Origin: Anaerolineae bacterium
GTDB taxonomy: Bacteria; Chloroflexota; Anaerolineae; Promineifilales; Promineifilaceae
Direction of reading: 5' to 3'
Assembly: GCA_028277515.1 (NCBI GenBank)
Contig: JANQGC010000013.1
Coordinates: 1-7,534, forward strand
DNA: 7,534 nucleotides
In this document: piece after piece, positions 1 to 6,016 of the stretch
Numbering within the stretch: position 1 is the stretch's first letter
Layout of the letters: each line of letters starts with the position of its first letter
Program-made: the position numbers and the translations under genes
The notes under the pieces: model-generated
Seen by the model: the letters and a program-made list of their open reading frames with translations, nothing else
Database searches by the model: none
What the model was told of the DNA's origin: nothing

Positions 1-826
1 GGCCGTTGCGCCATGCCTTGTAGGAAAAGGGAGGATTGGCTACAGCAAAGTCGAAAGTCTCCAGGCTCCCGTCCGGCTTGGTCCAATGGGGTGAGGCCAG
101 GGTATTGGCCTGCCGGATTACGGCTGTTTCGTTGCTGTGCAAGATCATATTCATGCGCGCCAACGCGGCGGTGGCGTTGTCCATCTCCTGGCCGTAAATG
201 GACAGCCCACGCGGGGCTACATCAGCCACTTTCAGCAGCAGTGACCCGGAACCGCAGGTGGGGTCATAAACGGTTTGGTCCTGGCGTGTCTGGCTGGAAA
301 CGCCGAGCACATTGGCCAAAATGCGCGAGACCTCGGCCGGCGTGTAAAACTGGCCTTTGCTCTTGCCCGATTCGGTGGCGAAGTGGCGCATCAAGTATTC
401 ATAGGCATCACCCAGTAAATCATCGCCTCCGGCACGGTTGGCCTGCAGGTCCAGCCTTTCAAAGATGGCCACCAGCTTGGAGAGGCGGTCGACCATTTCC
501 TTGCCACGGCCGAGCTTGTCCTCATCGTTGAAATCGGCGATGTCGATCACGCCGCGCAGTTCGTTGGCTTCGGCCAGGCGGGCGATGATCTTGTTGATCT
601 TGTCTCCGATCTCCGGGTCGCCTTTGAGGGCGACCATATCAGCGAATGAGCCACCCTGCGGCACCTGGATCAGGCCGTAAGGGTCTCCAGCATATTTGTC
701 GGAAACATACTTCAAAAAGAGCATGGTCAGTACATAATCCTTATACTGCGAGGCGTCCATGCCGCCGCGCAGTTCGTCGCAGCTTTGCCAGAGGGAGCTG
801 TACAATTCTGTTTTCTTTAACGCCAT
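1..826 (-). CDS. hsdM: Type I restriction-modification system DNA methyltransferase subunit (HsdM), N-terminal part
   Basis: Translating the minus strand from the ATG at 826 gives 275 open codons that run off the left edge, so this is the N-terminal part of a protein usually about 500 residues long. HsdM transfers a methyl group from S-adenosylmethionine to adenine and works in a complex with the specificity subunit HsdS and, for cleavage, HsdR. The start (MALKKTELYSSLWQSCDELR) and the segment SQYKDYVLTMLFLKYVSDKY (27-45) are typical of the HsdM N-terminal helical domain. QFYTPAEVSRIL (159-170) begins the catalytic domain, DPTCGSGSLLLK (188-199) is the SAM-binding motif I, and NPPF (264-267) is the N6-adenine catalytic motif IV. 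All key residues present are intact. An AAGGA ribosome site lies 6 bases upstream of the ATG. hsdS and hsdR are not in the window and would be expected to the left. The preceding gene on the strand, DUF1697, ends 105 bases upstream, so co-transcription is possible but not shown. Confidence 0.95.
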   Translation of the reverse strand, partial: MALKKTELYSSLWQSCDELRGGMDASQYKDYVLTMLFLKYVSDKYAGDPYGLIQVPQGGSFADMVALKGDPEIGDKINKIIARLAEANELRGVIDIADFNDEDKLGRGKEMVDRLSKLVAIFERLDLQANRAGGDDLLGDAYEYLMRHFATESGKSKGQFYTPAEVSRILANVLGVSSQTRQDQTVYDPTCGSGSLLLKVADVAPRGLSIYGQEMDNATAALARMNMILHSNETAVIRQANTLASPHWTKPDGSLETFDFAVANPPFSYKAWRNG

Positions 827-832
827 ACTATT

Positions 833-837
833 TCCTT
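833..837 (-). promoter_or_regulatory. Ribosome binding site of hsdM
   Basis: On the minus strand AAGGA is followed by a 6-base spacer and the ATG at 826. This fixes the start of the methyltransferase. No convincing -35/-10 pair is visible in the 105-base gap to the preceding gene. Confidence 0.65.
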
Positions 838-931
838 AAGCCCTAAATTTTTTATGTCGACATCCTGGTAGCCGGTTGAACAAGTAATAGGTCATAAGTT
901 ATCGAGAGAAGCCGCTCATTTTTCATCCGCG

Positions 932-1471
932 TTACCCGCGCCCTAGCAGCTCTTTGATTTTTGTGACTGTGCGCCAGTTGCGAGCTGTGGTGGGAACGCC
1001 CAACAGTTTTTCGGCCGCTGCGGCCAGGTTGGATCGGCCGATGCCCTCCGGCGCATAAAAGTAAAACACCTGCTCATCCAATTGATACTGCTCACTCTCC
1101 TTCTTCAATGCTTCCATTTTTTCAATATCAGGATTGGCCGCTGGTTCAGCCAGGAAAAAGAAGTGCAGTTTTTTCGGCTCGCTTTCTCCCTCCGGAAAGG
1201 GATTTCCTTCCACGGCCGCGACAAACTCTTCTTCGTTTAGCAACAGAATGCGCGGGCTGAGGCCATGCTGCGTTTGAATCGCCGCGCTGATTTCTTGCGT
1301 TAGCTGCTCTTTTGAACGGGAATCGGCCTGAAAAACCACATTGCCGCTTTGAATATATGTCCGCACATTCTCCAACCCTAGATTTTCCAAAAGCGAGCGT
1401 AGATCCTGCATTCGCAGCTTATTATGGCCGCCGACATTAATCCCACGCAGGAGCATAATGGTATTGTTCAT
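932..1471 (-). CDS. DUF1697 family protein
   Basis: This is a complete 179-residue protein, the usual length for DUF1697 (PF08002), a family of about 180 residues whose biochemical role I do not know. The family signature is clear: LLRGINVGGHNKLRM at 7-21, then LGLENVRTYIQSGNVVF at 31-47, NPFP at 90-93, an HFFFLAEP strand at 103-110, and the C-terminal GRSNLAAAAEKLLGVPTTARNWRTVTK (145-171). There is no signal peptide or membrane segment, so it should be cytoplasmic. The ATG at 1471 places the conserved LLRGIN block at residue 7, which is normal. Its own ribosome site is weak (AAAGG about 9 bases upstream). A 16-codon ORF with a much stronger Shine-Dalgarno ends across this start codon with an ATGA overlap, which suggests translational coupling. 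Identification of the family is firm, but no function can be assigned. Confidence 0.93.
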   Translation of the reverse strand: MNNTIMLLRGINVGGHNKLRMQDLRSLLENLGLENVRTYIQSGNVVFQADSRSKEQLTQEISAAIQTQHGLSPRILLLNEEEFVAAVEGNPFPEGESEPKKLHFFFLAEPAANPDIEKMEALKKESEQYQLDEQVFYFYAPEGIGRSNLAAAAEKLLGVPTTARNWRTVTKIKELLGRG

Positions 1472-1518
1472 ATTTTATTGCCTTTAAGTAAATATTCGAA
1501 AGATTTGTCAATTTTCAT
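1468..1518 (-). CDS. Possible 16-residue leader peptide ORF coupled to the DUF1697 gene
   Basis: On the minus strand an ATG at 1518 opens a 16-codon frame, MKIDKSFEYLLKGNKI, that ends in TGA at 1470-1468. The stop overlaps the DUF1697 start codon as ATGA, the classic arrangement for re-initiation or translational coupling. A GGAGGT Shine-Dalgarno (plus-strand ACCTCC at 1527-1532) sits 8 bases upstream of the ATG and is clearly stronger than the AAAGG in front of DUF1697. The peptide is short, charged and matches nothing I recognise. It has no run of a single amino acid that would mark it as a classical attenuator peptide. It may serve only to load ribosomes for the downstream gene. The composition and position could also be chance, because the stretch is AT-rich. 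Confidence 0.45.
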   Translation of the reverse strand: MKIDKSFEYLLKGNKI

Positions 1519-1526
1519 TTTCTTAT

Positions 1527-1532
1527 ACCTCC
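1527..1532 (-). promoter_or_regulatory. Strong Shine-Dalgarno ahead of the 16-codon ORF
   Basis: GGAGGT on the minus strand lies 8 bases from the ATG at 1518. It is the best anti-SD match in this intergenic region and is the main reason for thinking that translation of the DUF1697 transcript begins here and not only at 1471. Confidence 0.55.
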
Positions 1533-1533
1533 G

Positions 1534-1812
1534 GAAATCCCACGGAAAAAAATGACAAATATGATGCAAAACTTCTTAATATTCCTGGAAACTTAGTGTC
1601 TATTAGAACACAATTCATCCACTTTGGTTGCCAGCCTCTATTTTAATCCAAAATGTTGAAGTTGAGAGATCTCGTTCATCAATCCTTCCGGCTGATGAAA
1701 CTGATAGGGCAGCGATCAGTCAATGCGGATTATCGCAACTTGAAACACATTCGGGTGCAGTTATAAATTGTGTAAGACTGGAGGGTTCGATTTGGGTCGG
1801 CCGTCCAATGGT
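1534..1812. other. Intergenic region without a supported gene; left part of a hairpin-rich stretch
   Basis: No protein gene can be supported here. A 72-codon frame at 1628-1846 starts with TTG, has no ribosome site, resembles no family and runs through several inverted repeats. The left part is AT-rich and must carry the promoter for the leftward 16-codon ORF/DUF1697 transcript, but I see no good -35/-10 pair. From 1675 inverted repeats begin: TTCATCA (1675-1681) pairs with TGATGAA (1693-1699), and directly after it ACTGAT (1700-1705) pairs with ATCAGT (1715-1720). Confidence 0.5.
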
Positions 1813-1878
1813 AGGGATGGGCCGGCGCGGCATGATATTACCATAACCATGACCTGCCCACCGCGCCGGCTCATCCTT
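1813..1878. repeat. GC-rich inverted repeat (18-base arms)
   Basis: The arms are 1813-1830 and 1861-1878. GCCGGCGCGG (1821-1830) is perfectly complementary to CCGCGCCGGC (1861-1870). The outer 8 bases continue the pairing with two differences, both of which would be G-U pairs if the plus strand is transcribed, so all 18 positions can pair in RNA. The loop is 30 bases. There is no T run after the right arm, so this is not a standard terminator. It could be an RNA structure, a MITE-like relic, or a dispersed intergenic repeat. Confidence 0.7.
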
Positions 1879-1901
1879 CACAACCAAGCGGTGTCTTGCC
1901 G

Positions 1902-1964
1902 GGCGAGACAGGCGGGATGGCTAGTTCAGGGTTTCCGGTAAGGCTTTGCCCCGCCTGTCCCGCC
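1902..1964. repeat. GC-rich inverted repeat (15-base arms)
   Basis: GGCGAGACAGGCGGG (1902-1916) pairs with CCCGCCTGTCCCGCC (1950-1964) at 14 of 15 positions around a 33-base loop. An alternative smaller hairpin, GTCTTG (1893-1898) with CGAGAC (1904-1909) allowing a G-U pair, would compete for the same left arm. No T tract follows. It sits 23 bases after the previous GC-rich inverted repeat and upstream of the promoter of the lipoprotein gene, so it is outside that gene's predicted transcript. Confidence 0.65.
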
Positions 1965-1970
1965 ACTACA

Positions 1971-1989
1971 ACAATGATCGAGGCATTGT
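1971..1989. repeat. Short hairpin
   Basis: ACAATG (1971-1976) pairs perfectly with CATTGT (1984-1989) around the 7-base loop ATCGAGG. It is the last of the inverted repeats in this intergenic region. No T run follows, so terminator function is unlikely. Confidence 0.4.
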
Positions 1990-2057
1990 AGCGATCGAAT
2001 TTCATGTCAACTCAAATCATACACAAAAAGTAACCACACCCAATGCATTCTTACTGG

Positions 2058-2086
2058 TTGACGCCTCATTTCATACCCATTAAAAT
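2058..2086 (+). promoter_or_regulatory. Predicted sigma70-type promoter of the lipoprotein gene
   Basis: TTGACG (2058-2063) and TAAAAT (2081-2086) are separated by exactly 17 bases, each matching the consensus hexamer at 5 of 6 positions. Transcription would start near 2093, giving a 5' leader of about 45 bases before the ATG at 2138. The leader is AT-rich and holds the ribosome site. This is the best promoter match seen in the window. Confidence 0.55.
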
Positions 2087-2123
2087 TCTGTGTAGCTAAT
2101 TGTAAAATAATAATATCCCTAAT

Positions 2124-2134
2124 GAAGGTAAGGA
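2124..2134 (+). promoter_or_regulatory. Ribosome binding site of the lipoprotein gene
   Basis: Two Shine-Dalgarno-like blocks occur in tandem, GAAGG (2124-2128) and AAGGA (2130-2134). The second lies 3 bases and the first 9 bases from the ATG at 2138. The first has the more normal spacing. Together with the signal peptide that follows, they support this start. Confidence 0.6.
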
Positions 2135-2137
2135 CCT

Positions 2138-4192
2138 ATGCGCCACAAAATTATTGTTTCATTTATCGGTTTTACCTTTTGTCTGGCCTTTGCCGGCTGT
2201 ACAAGAAACCAACCGGCCGTGATCAGTGATCAGTCCACACCAGGATCCGGCGCTTCTAGCGAATCTAACATCGGTGCGCCGGCGGAAACGCCGGAAGTTG
2301 AAGTATCACCTACCGATGAACCGGCTCCCACAGATGAGCCAACGCCGGTCCCTTCCCCAACCATGCTGCCGACGGCTACACCGGACCCCACGGCCGATTT
2401 TGTCCCGTTTGAAAGCCCAACCGGCGGCTTTCGCTTCGGCCACCCGGATGATTGGGCGGCCTCGGACCTTGCCGGCCTGGCTATGGTCGCATCTTCTGCC
2501 GAGTTGTTGGAAGAACCTGAGCCGGGGGATGAGGGGGGCATTATCGTCATTACATCCGGTCCAACGGCCGAAATGGAAGAAGAATTTGACAGCCGCGACC
2601 CGGTGGCGATTATCAGTGAAGGCTTTCAGGAACTGGCTTTTGGCCAGGATGTGACATTGGTAGACGGCCCACAGGCTGAGACGATCAATGGCCGGGACGC
2701 GGCGACGGCTACATTGGCTTTGACCAGCGACGACGGCCGTCCACTCAGCGCCTATCTGGCCTTAATTGTTGCCGATCCTTACAGTGTCGTCGCCTTCGGT
2801 GCTGCGCCTCAAGCAGACGCCGCATCCTACCTGGAAACCTTCGCCGCCATCAGCAGAACCATTGAAACATTTGAGCCGGTTGTCGATGACAGTTTGAATA
2901 GCACGGTTCTTGATGCCGAGTCTGAGGGAACGCTGTTCAATGGGGATGCCGTACAGGAAAAATTGGCGCCGGGCGAACGATCGGTTTGGACCTTTATCGG
3001 GCTGTCCGGCGAACGGTTTGATATTGCCTTGACGACCCTTGTTGAGGAGACAAATTTGACGATGGATGTTGTGGATGAATTTGGCAATTCCATTGTAGAA
3101 ACGCCTCCGGAAGAAATTCTGGGCAAATTAACCATTCTTGGGTTGGAAATCCAATCGGCGGGAACCTACTATATCATCATCAGCGGCGCGGAGGAGGGTG
3201 ATGGTGGCGGCTATGAATTGGTGTTCTCCAATTCGGAAGGTGGCGCTTCCGATTCCGATCCGGATGGGAGCGCGATAACGTATGGGCAGGTATACCTGGG
3301 CACGATTGAAAACGAGGAAGATGTCGTGAGCCTACCCTTCATCGGGCAGGAGGGAGACATTGCCTTGCTCCTGGTGGAAGTCGACTTAGACCTGGACGTT
3401 TGGGTTGATTTCCAGGATGTTGATGGCAATTCGCTGGTCCTTTACGGCAATGATAACAGCGACTATTACGAAGTGGTTGCTGCCCGGTTACCGGCTGATG
3501 GTGATTATGTGATTGTGGTCTCATCCATTTTCGGCACAGGCAATTTTGATGTCTTGTTAGAGGGTCCGGCCGGATCGATGATCAGTTCCACGGCCGATTT
3601 AGACCCTGAAGGAGACGAAGACGTCTATCCCTTCACGGCCGAACAAGACGACCTGGTATTCATGAGCGTTGAACCGGAAACAGATTATATCTTTGATATG
3701 GCCCTTTATGATGCTCTGACCGACGAAGAGATCTACGGCCTGGTTTATAACGACCGCGCCTTTGGCGAAAAGATCCCGCTGGGTGGTGATTATTACTTCC
3801 AGGTCAATACGCTTGATGAGGATGGTGACGGCCAGGCCGACGGCAGCGGGGCATATGATTTCGCAATTTTCGGTCCGGCAAGCACCCAATTTGAATTGGC
3901 TGTTGGGGACCGGGTACAGGGTAAATTTGGCGGGCCGGATGGACATATCGATTATCTTTATTCAGGCAGGGCCGGGAATACAATCGTCCTGACCTTAGAT
4001 GCGGCCGGTGAGGGGGATGGCGTCCTGCGGATTCGTGATATTGATGGCAATATTTTGGCCGAGGTCGATGAAGCGTTTACGGGGCCGGAAACGCTGACCT
4101 ATACCTTTGAAGATGACGGCCTGGTCATCATCCGCGCTGAAGATTTCTTTGCCGGAAGCGATGCATTTGATTTAACGGTGACTTCTGAATAA
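2138..4192 (+). CDS. Secreted multi-domain lipoprotein: Pro/Thr-rich linker, PsbP/DUF1795-like domain and four PPC-like domains
   Basis: A 684-residue, strongly acidic exported protein. Residues 1-21 form a lipoprotein signal (basic start, hydrophobic IIVSFIGFTFCLAFAG, lipobox cysteine at 21), so it should be lipid-anchored outside the cell membrane. Residues 51-86 are a low-complexity linker with PTDEP repeats. Residues 88-247 (FESPTGGFRFGHPDDW ... YLETFAAISRTIETF) resemble the PsbP/DUF1795-like fold: a conserved hydrophobic/Trp start and a closing helix. Four beta-rich units follow, at about 262-364, 374-475, 478-579 and 583-684. Each has a GE/GD start, an 'F' strand, a 'DxDGN' or equivalent turn, and an 'AGTYYIIISG' or 'DGDYVIVVS' strand, as in bacterial pre-peptidase C-terminal (PPC) domains. 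A DEDGDGQAD loop (560-568) looks able to bind calcium. No protease or other catalytic domain is present, so a binding or cell-surface role is the likeliest reading. It is a single-gene unit with its own promoter. Domain calls are by eye. Confidence 0.85.
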   Translation: MRHKIIVSFIGFTFCLAFAGCTRNQPAVISDQSTPGSGASSESNIGAPAETPEVEVSPTDEPAPTDEPTPVPSPTMLPTATPDPTADFVPFESPTGGFRFGHPDDWAASDLAGLAMVASSAELLEEPEPGDEGGIIVITSGPTAEMEEEFDSRDPVAIISEGFQELAFGQDVTLVDGPQAETINGRDAATATLALTSDDGRPLSAYLALIVADPYSVVAFGAAPQADAASYLETFAAISRTIETFEPVVDDSLNSTVLDAESEGTLFNGDAVQEKLAPGERSVWTFIGLSGERFDIALTTLVEETNLTMDVVDEFGNSIVETPPEEILGKLTILGLEIQSAGTYYIIISGAEEGDGGGYELVFSNSEGGASDSDPDGSAITYGQVYLGTIENEEDVVSLPFIGQEGDIALLLVEVDLDLDVWVDFQDVDGNSLVLYGNDNSDYYEVVAARLPADGDYVIVVSSIFGTGNFDVLLEGPAGSMISSTADLDPEGDEDVYPFTAEQDDLVFMSVEPETDYIFDMALYDALTDEEIYGLVYNDRAFGEKIPLGGDYYFQVNTLDEDGDGQADGSGAYDFAIFGPASTQFELAVGDRVQGKFGGPDGHIDYLYSGRAGNTIVLTLDAAGEGDGVLRIRDIDGNILAEVDEAFTGPETLTYTFEDDGLVIIRAEDFFAGSDAFDLTVTSE

Positions 4193-4219
4193 AACTAGCG
4201 AACCGACAGTTTAGAAATA

Positions 4220-4290
4220 GGACGCGGACAAGAGCGGATTTGCGCAAATAAAAATAAAAAAATCAGCGTCATCAGCGTGAATCAGCGTCC
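4220..4290. repeat. Intergenic imperfect fold-back element with three ATCAGCGT units
   Basis: The stretch begins with GGACGC (4220-4225) and ends with its reverse complement GCGTCC (4285-4290). Between them the left part (GCGGATTTGCGCA) and the right part (three copies of ATCAGCGT at 4262-4269, 4271-4278 and 4281-4288) are imperfectly complementary across an A-rich centre. From memory, very similar 'atcagcgt...atcagcgtcc' strings occur between genes in several bacterial genomes as a dispersed repeat; this was not checked here. The stretch separates the lipoprotein from the transporter gene and has no obvious terminator character. Confidence 0.55.
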
Positions 4291-4326
4291 AATTAATCTT
4301 CTCTTTGTTAAAGTAAAAGTAATAAT

Positions 4327-5625
4327 TTGTCAATATCTTTATCCGCCATCTCAAAAACACCCTCACAGCGCCTGGCCGCACGCCTTCCGTTTTATTACGG
4401 TTGGATTATGGTGCCGGTCGCAATTTTAGCGGCTATTGCCACCAGCCCAGGGCAAACATTTGGCGTCTCAGTATTCAATCCTGATCTGCGTTCAACACTC
4501 GGATTAAACCACAGCCAGCTCACGGGCGCTTATATGTTGGGCACGCTGCTGGCGGCATTGCCTCAGCCTTTTATCGGCCGTTTGATGGATCGCTTCGGCA
4601 TCCGCCGGGTCATGTTTTTTATTGTCATATTATTTGGCCTGGCCTGCCTGTTTATGTCCCAGGTCAGCGGCCTTTTGATGTTATTCACTGCCTTTTTCCT
4701 GCTGCGGCTGCTGGGGCAAGGTGCCCTTTCGTTATTGGCCACCAACACGCTGCCCATGTGGTTTCAAGATCGCCTGGGAACAGCAGCCGGCTTCATGAGC
4801 GCCGCAGTGGCCTCAGCCATCGCCTTCATCCCGCCCTTAATTTTGCTGTTAATCAACAGCCTGGGCTGGCGCGGGGCTTATGCGATCTTGGGCTTGCTGG
4901 TGTGGCTGATCATGCTGCCGCTGGTGGTTTTACTATATAGAAATCACCCGCAAGATGTGGGGCAGGAATTGGACGGCCGTTCCACCACCCAGGCAGCCAT
5001 CCACAGTGCGGGATCAAGGGAGGCTGATTCCTTCACCCTGAGCGCAGCCCGCCATACTCGTGCTTATTGGATACTCCTCTTCTTTACCGCCGCCTGGGCG
5101 ATGATCATCACCGCCATTTTTTTCAATCTCCTGCCTATTTTCACCAGCCAGGGTTTAACGGAAGCAAATGCGGCGGCAACTTATACCATCCTGGCCATCG
5201 CTCTGGTTGTGACTCAATTAATTGGTGGGGCATTAGCCGACCGGGTTCGCTTGAATTGGCTGGCCGCTGGCAGTATGGCTTTCACTGCTGCCGGGGTTTG
5301 GCTGCTCAGCCAGGCCGATCAAATCATTGTGGCCCAACTGTATGCTTTATTTGTGGGGATTGGCCAGGGGTTGTTTGGGGCGGTGGATAATACCGTATGG
5401 GTGCGCTACTTCGGCCGTGCCCATTTGGGCAGCATTCGGGGCAGCATCGCCCTGGCCATGGTGGCCGGCAGCAGCATCGGTCCATTTATCATGGGGTTCA
5501 CCTTCGATCAAACCGGTTCCTATCAATTCTCCCTGATCTTGTTTATCGCCCTCCTGGTCATCCTGGCCATTGTCACCTTATGGGCCACCCCTCCCCAAGT
5601 AGACCAAGCCACATCAATCTCGTAA
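4327..5625 (+). CDS. MFS transporter (12 transmembrane segments)
   Basis: A 432-residue inner-membrane protein of the major facilitator superfamily, secondary transporters driven by ion or substrate gradients. Twelve hydrophobic segments can be traced, near 24-46, 64-83, 95-112, 115-137, 152-172, 182-204, then after a central polar loop (205-245) at 248-270, 283-303, 310-328, 333-355, 370-392 and 400-420. The superfamily motif between helices 2 and 3 is clear (GRLMDRFGIRRVM, 84-96), and its echo between helices 8 and 9 is GGALADRVR (300-308). The N-terminal GWIMVPVAILAAI and TFGVSVF pattern recalls the oxalate/formate-antiporter and monocarboxylate-like branch, but the substrate cannot be read from the sequence. 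The start is TTG at 4327: a stop lies in frame at 4309-4311 and there is no ATG before helix 1, yet no good Shine-Dalgarno precedes it. The next ATG (residue 28) would cut into helix 1. It is flanked by intergenic DNA on both sides. Confidence 0.93.
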   Translation: MSISLSAISKTPSQRLAARLPFYYGWIMVPVAILAAIATSPGQTFGVSVFNPDLRSTLGLNHSQLTGAYMLGTLLAALPQPFIGRLMDRFGIRRVMFFIVILFGLACLFMSQVSGLLMLFTAFFLLRLLGQGALSLLATNTLPMWFQDRLGTAAGFMSAAVASAIAFIPPLILLLINSLGWRGAYAILGLLVWLIMLPLVVLLYRNHPQDVGQELDGRSTTQAAIHSAGSREADSFTLSAARHTRAYWILLFFTAAWAMIITAIFFNLLPIFTSQGLTEANAAATYTILAIALVVTQLIGGALADRVRLNWLAAGSMAFTAAGVWLLSQADQIIVAQLYALFVGIGQGLFGAVDNTVWVRYFGRAHLGSIRGSIALAMVAGSSIGPFIMGFTFDQTGSYQFSLILFIALLVILAIVTLWATPPQVDQATSIS

Positions 5626-5626
5626 C

Positions 5627-5644
5627 CGCGAAATCCATTTCGCG
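5627..5644. terminator. Perfect short inverted repeat just after the MFS gene, possible weak terminator
   Basis: CGCGAAAT (5627-5634) and ATTTCGCG (5637-5644) are perfect complements around CC. This begins 2 bases after the transporter stop codon. Only a broken T run (CGCGTTTGGTT) follows, so intrinsic termination would be weak. A role as a protein-binding palindrome is equally possible. Confidence 0.35.
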
Positions 5645-5670
5645 CGTTTGGTTGCACAATCGCTCACAGA

Positions 5671-5684
5671 GGTTTTTTAAAACC
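5671..5684. promoter_or_regulatory. Palindrome upstream of the toxin-antitoxin promoter, candidate operator
   Basis: GGTTTT (5671-5676) and AAAACC (5679-5684) are perfect complements around TT. A wider inverted pair, CGTTTG (5645-5650) and CAAACG (5688-5693), encloses it. It lies about 10 bases before the predicted -35 of the toxin gene. Ribbon-helix-helix antitoxins commonly bind such short palindromes to repress their own operon; binding here is inference. Confidence 0.35.
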
Positions 5685-5693
5685 AAGCAAACG

Positions 5694-5722
5694 TATACAT
5701 TCGGCACACATTGTGATAAAAT
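5694..5722 (+). promoter_or_regulatory. Predicted promoter of the toxin-antitoxin operon, near-leaderless transcript
   Basis: TATACA (5694-5699; 4 of 6 to consensus) and TAAAAT (5717-5722; 5 of 6) are spaced 17 bases apart. The -10 is preceded by TGTGA, a partial extended -10. The expected start of transcription is about 5729, which is the toxin's GTG start codon. This fits the absence of a Shine-Dalgarno in front of that codon. Confidence 0.45.
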
Positions 5723-5728
5723 AATGAT

Positions 5729-6016
5729 GTGAAACATTTTTCTTGGAACAAAGACAAAAATCTGCTTTTAAAACGCAATCGCGGCATTTCTTTTGAGGAA
5801 ATTGTATATTATATTTTGAAGGGACAGGTACTGGATGTCGTATCACATCCTAATCAGGAAAAATACAAGGATCAAAAATTATTTATTATTGAAATTGAGG
5901 ACTATGCATATCTTGTTCCATTTATTGAGAATAAACATGAGGTATTTTTAAAAACGATTATCCCAAGCAGGAAAGCAACCAAGAAGTATTTACGAAGTGG
6001 CACAAAAAATGAATGA
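5729..6016 (+). CDS. Toxin of a type II toxin-antitoxin system, BrnT-like
   Basis: A 95-residue basic protein. The order of motifs matches BrnT-like toxins, small RelE-fold ribonucleases that inhibit translation: FSWNKDKN at 4-11, RGISFEEIV at 18-26, a central HPNQEKYKDQ (40-49), strands LFIIEIEDYAYLVPF (51-65), and the closing PSRKATKKY (79-87), equivalent to the BrnT 'SARKAT' tail. The HPN..KY..Q variant marks a BrnT-related subfamily and not classical BrnT. The start is GTG at 5729: a stop lies in frame at 5717-5719 and no ATG is available before the conserved FSW. No Shine-Dalgarno is visible. The end overlaps the antitoxin start by 8 bases (ATGAATGA), so the two are translated together. 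The toxin-first order is the same as in brnTA. The gene is visibly more AT-rich than its neighbours, suggesting acquisition by transfer. The toxin role is inferred from motifs and the partner gene. Confidence 0.7.
   Translation: MKHFSWNKDKNLLLKRNRGISFEEIVYYILKGQVLDVVSHPNQEKYKDQKLFIIEIEDYAYLVPFIENKHEVFLKTIIPSRKATKKYLRSGTKNE

Noticed and set aside
13..846. Plus-strand frames of 66-172 codons over the left end
   Set aside because: They are antisense to the clear HsdM reading frame and have no family resemblance.
1483..1511. TTGACA on the minus strand (1506-1511) as a -35 for DUF1697
   Set aside because: The hexamer is perfect but at 16-18 bases spacing only CTTAAA/TTAAAG is found, a poor -10, and it lies inside the 16-codon ORF.
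1675..1725. CTGATGA (1692-1698) followed by a hairpin, recalling a hammerhead ribozyme core
   Set aside because: The required GAAA after stem II is missing (CAATG is there instead), and CTGATGA is itself part of the right arm of another hairpin.
1628..1846. 72-codon plus-strand frame in the intergenic region, starting with TTG
   Set aside because: No ribosome site, no recognisable family, and it runs through several inverted repeats. More likely a chance open frame.
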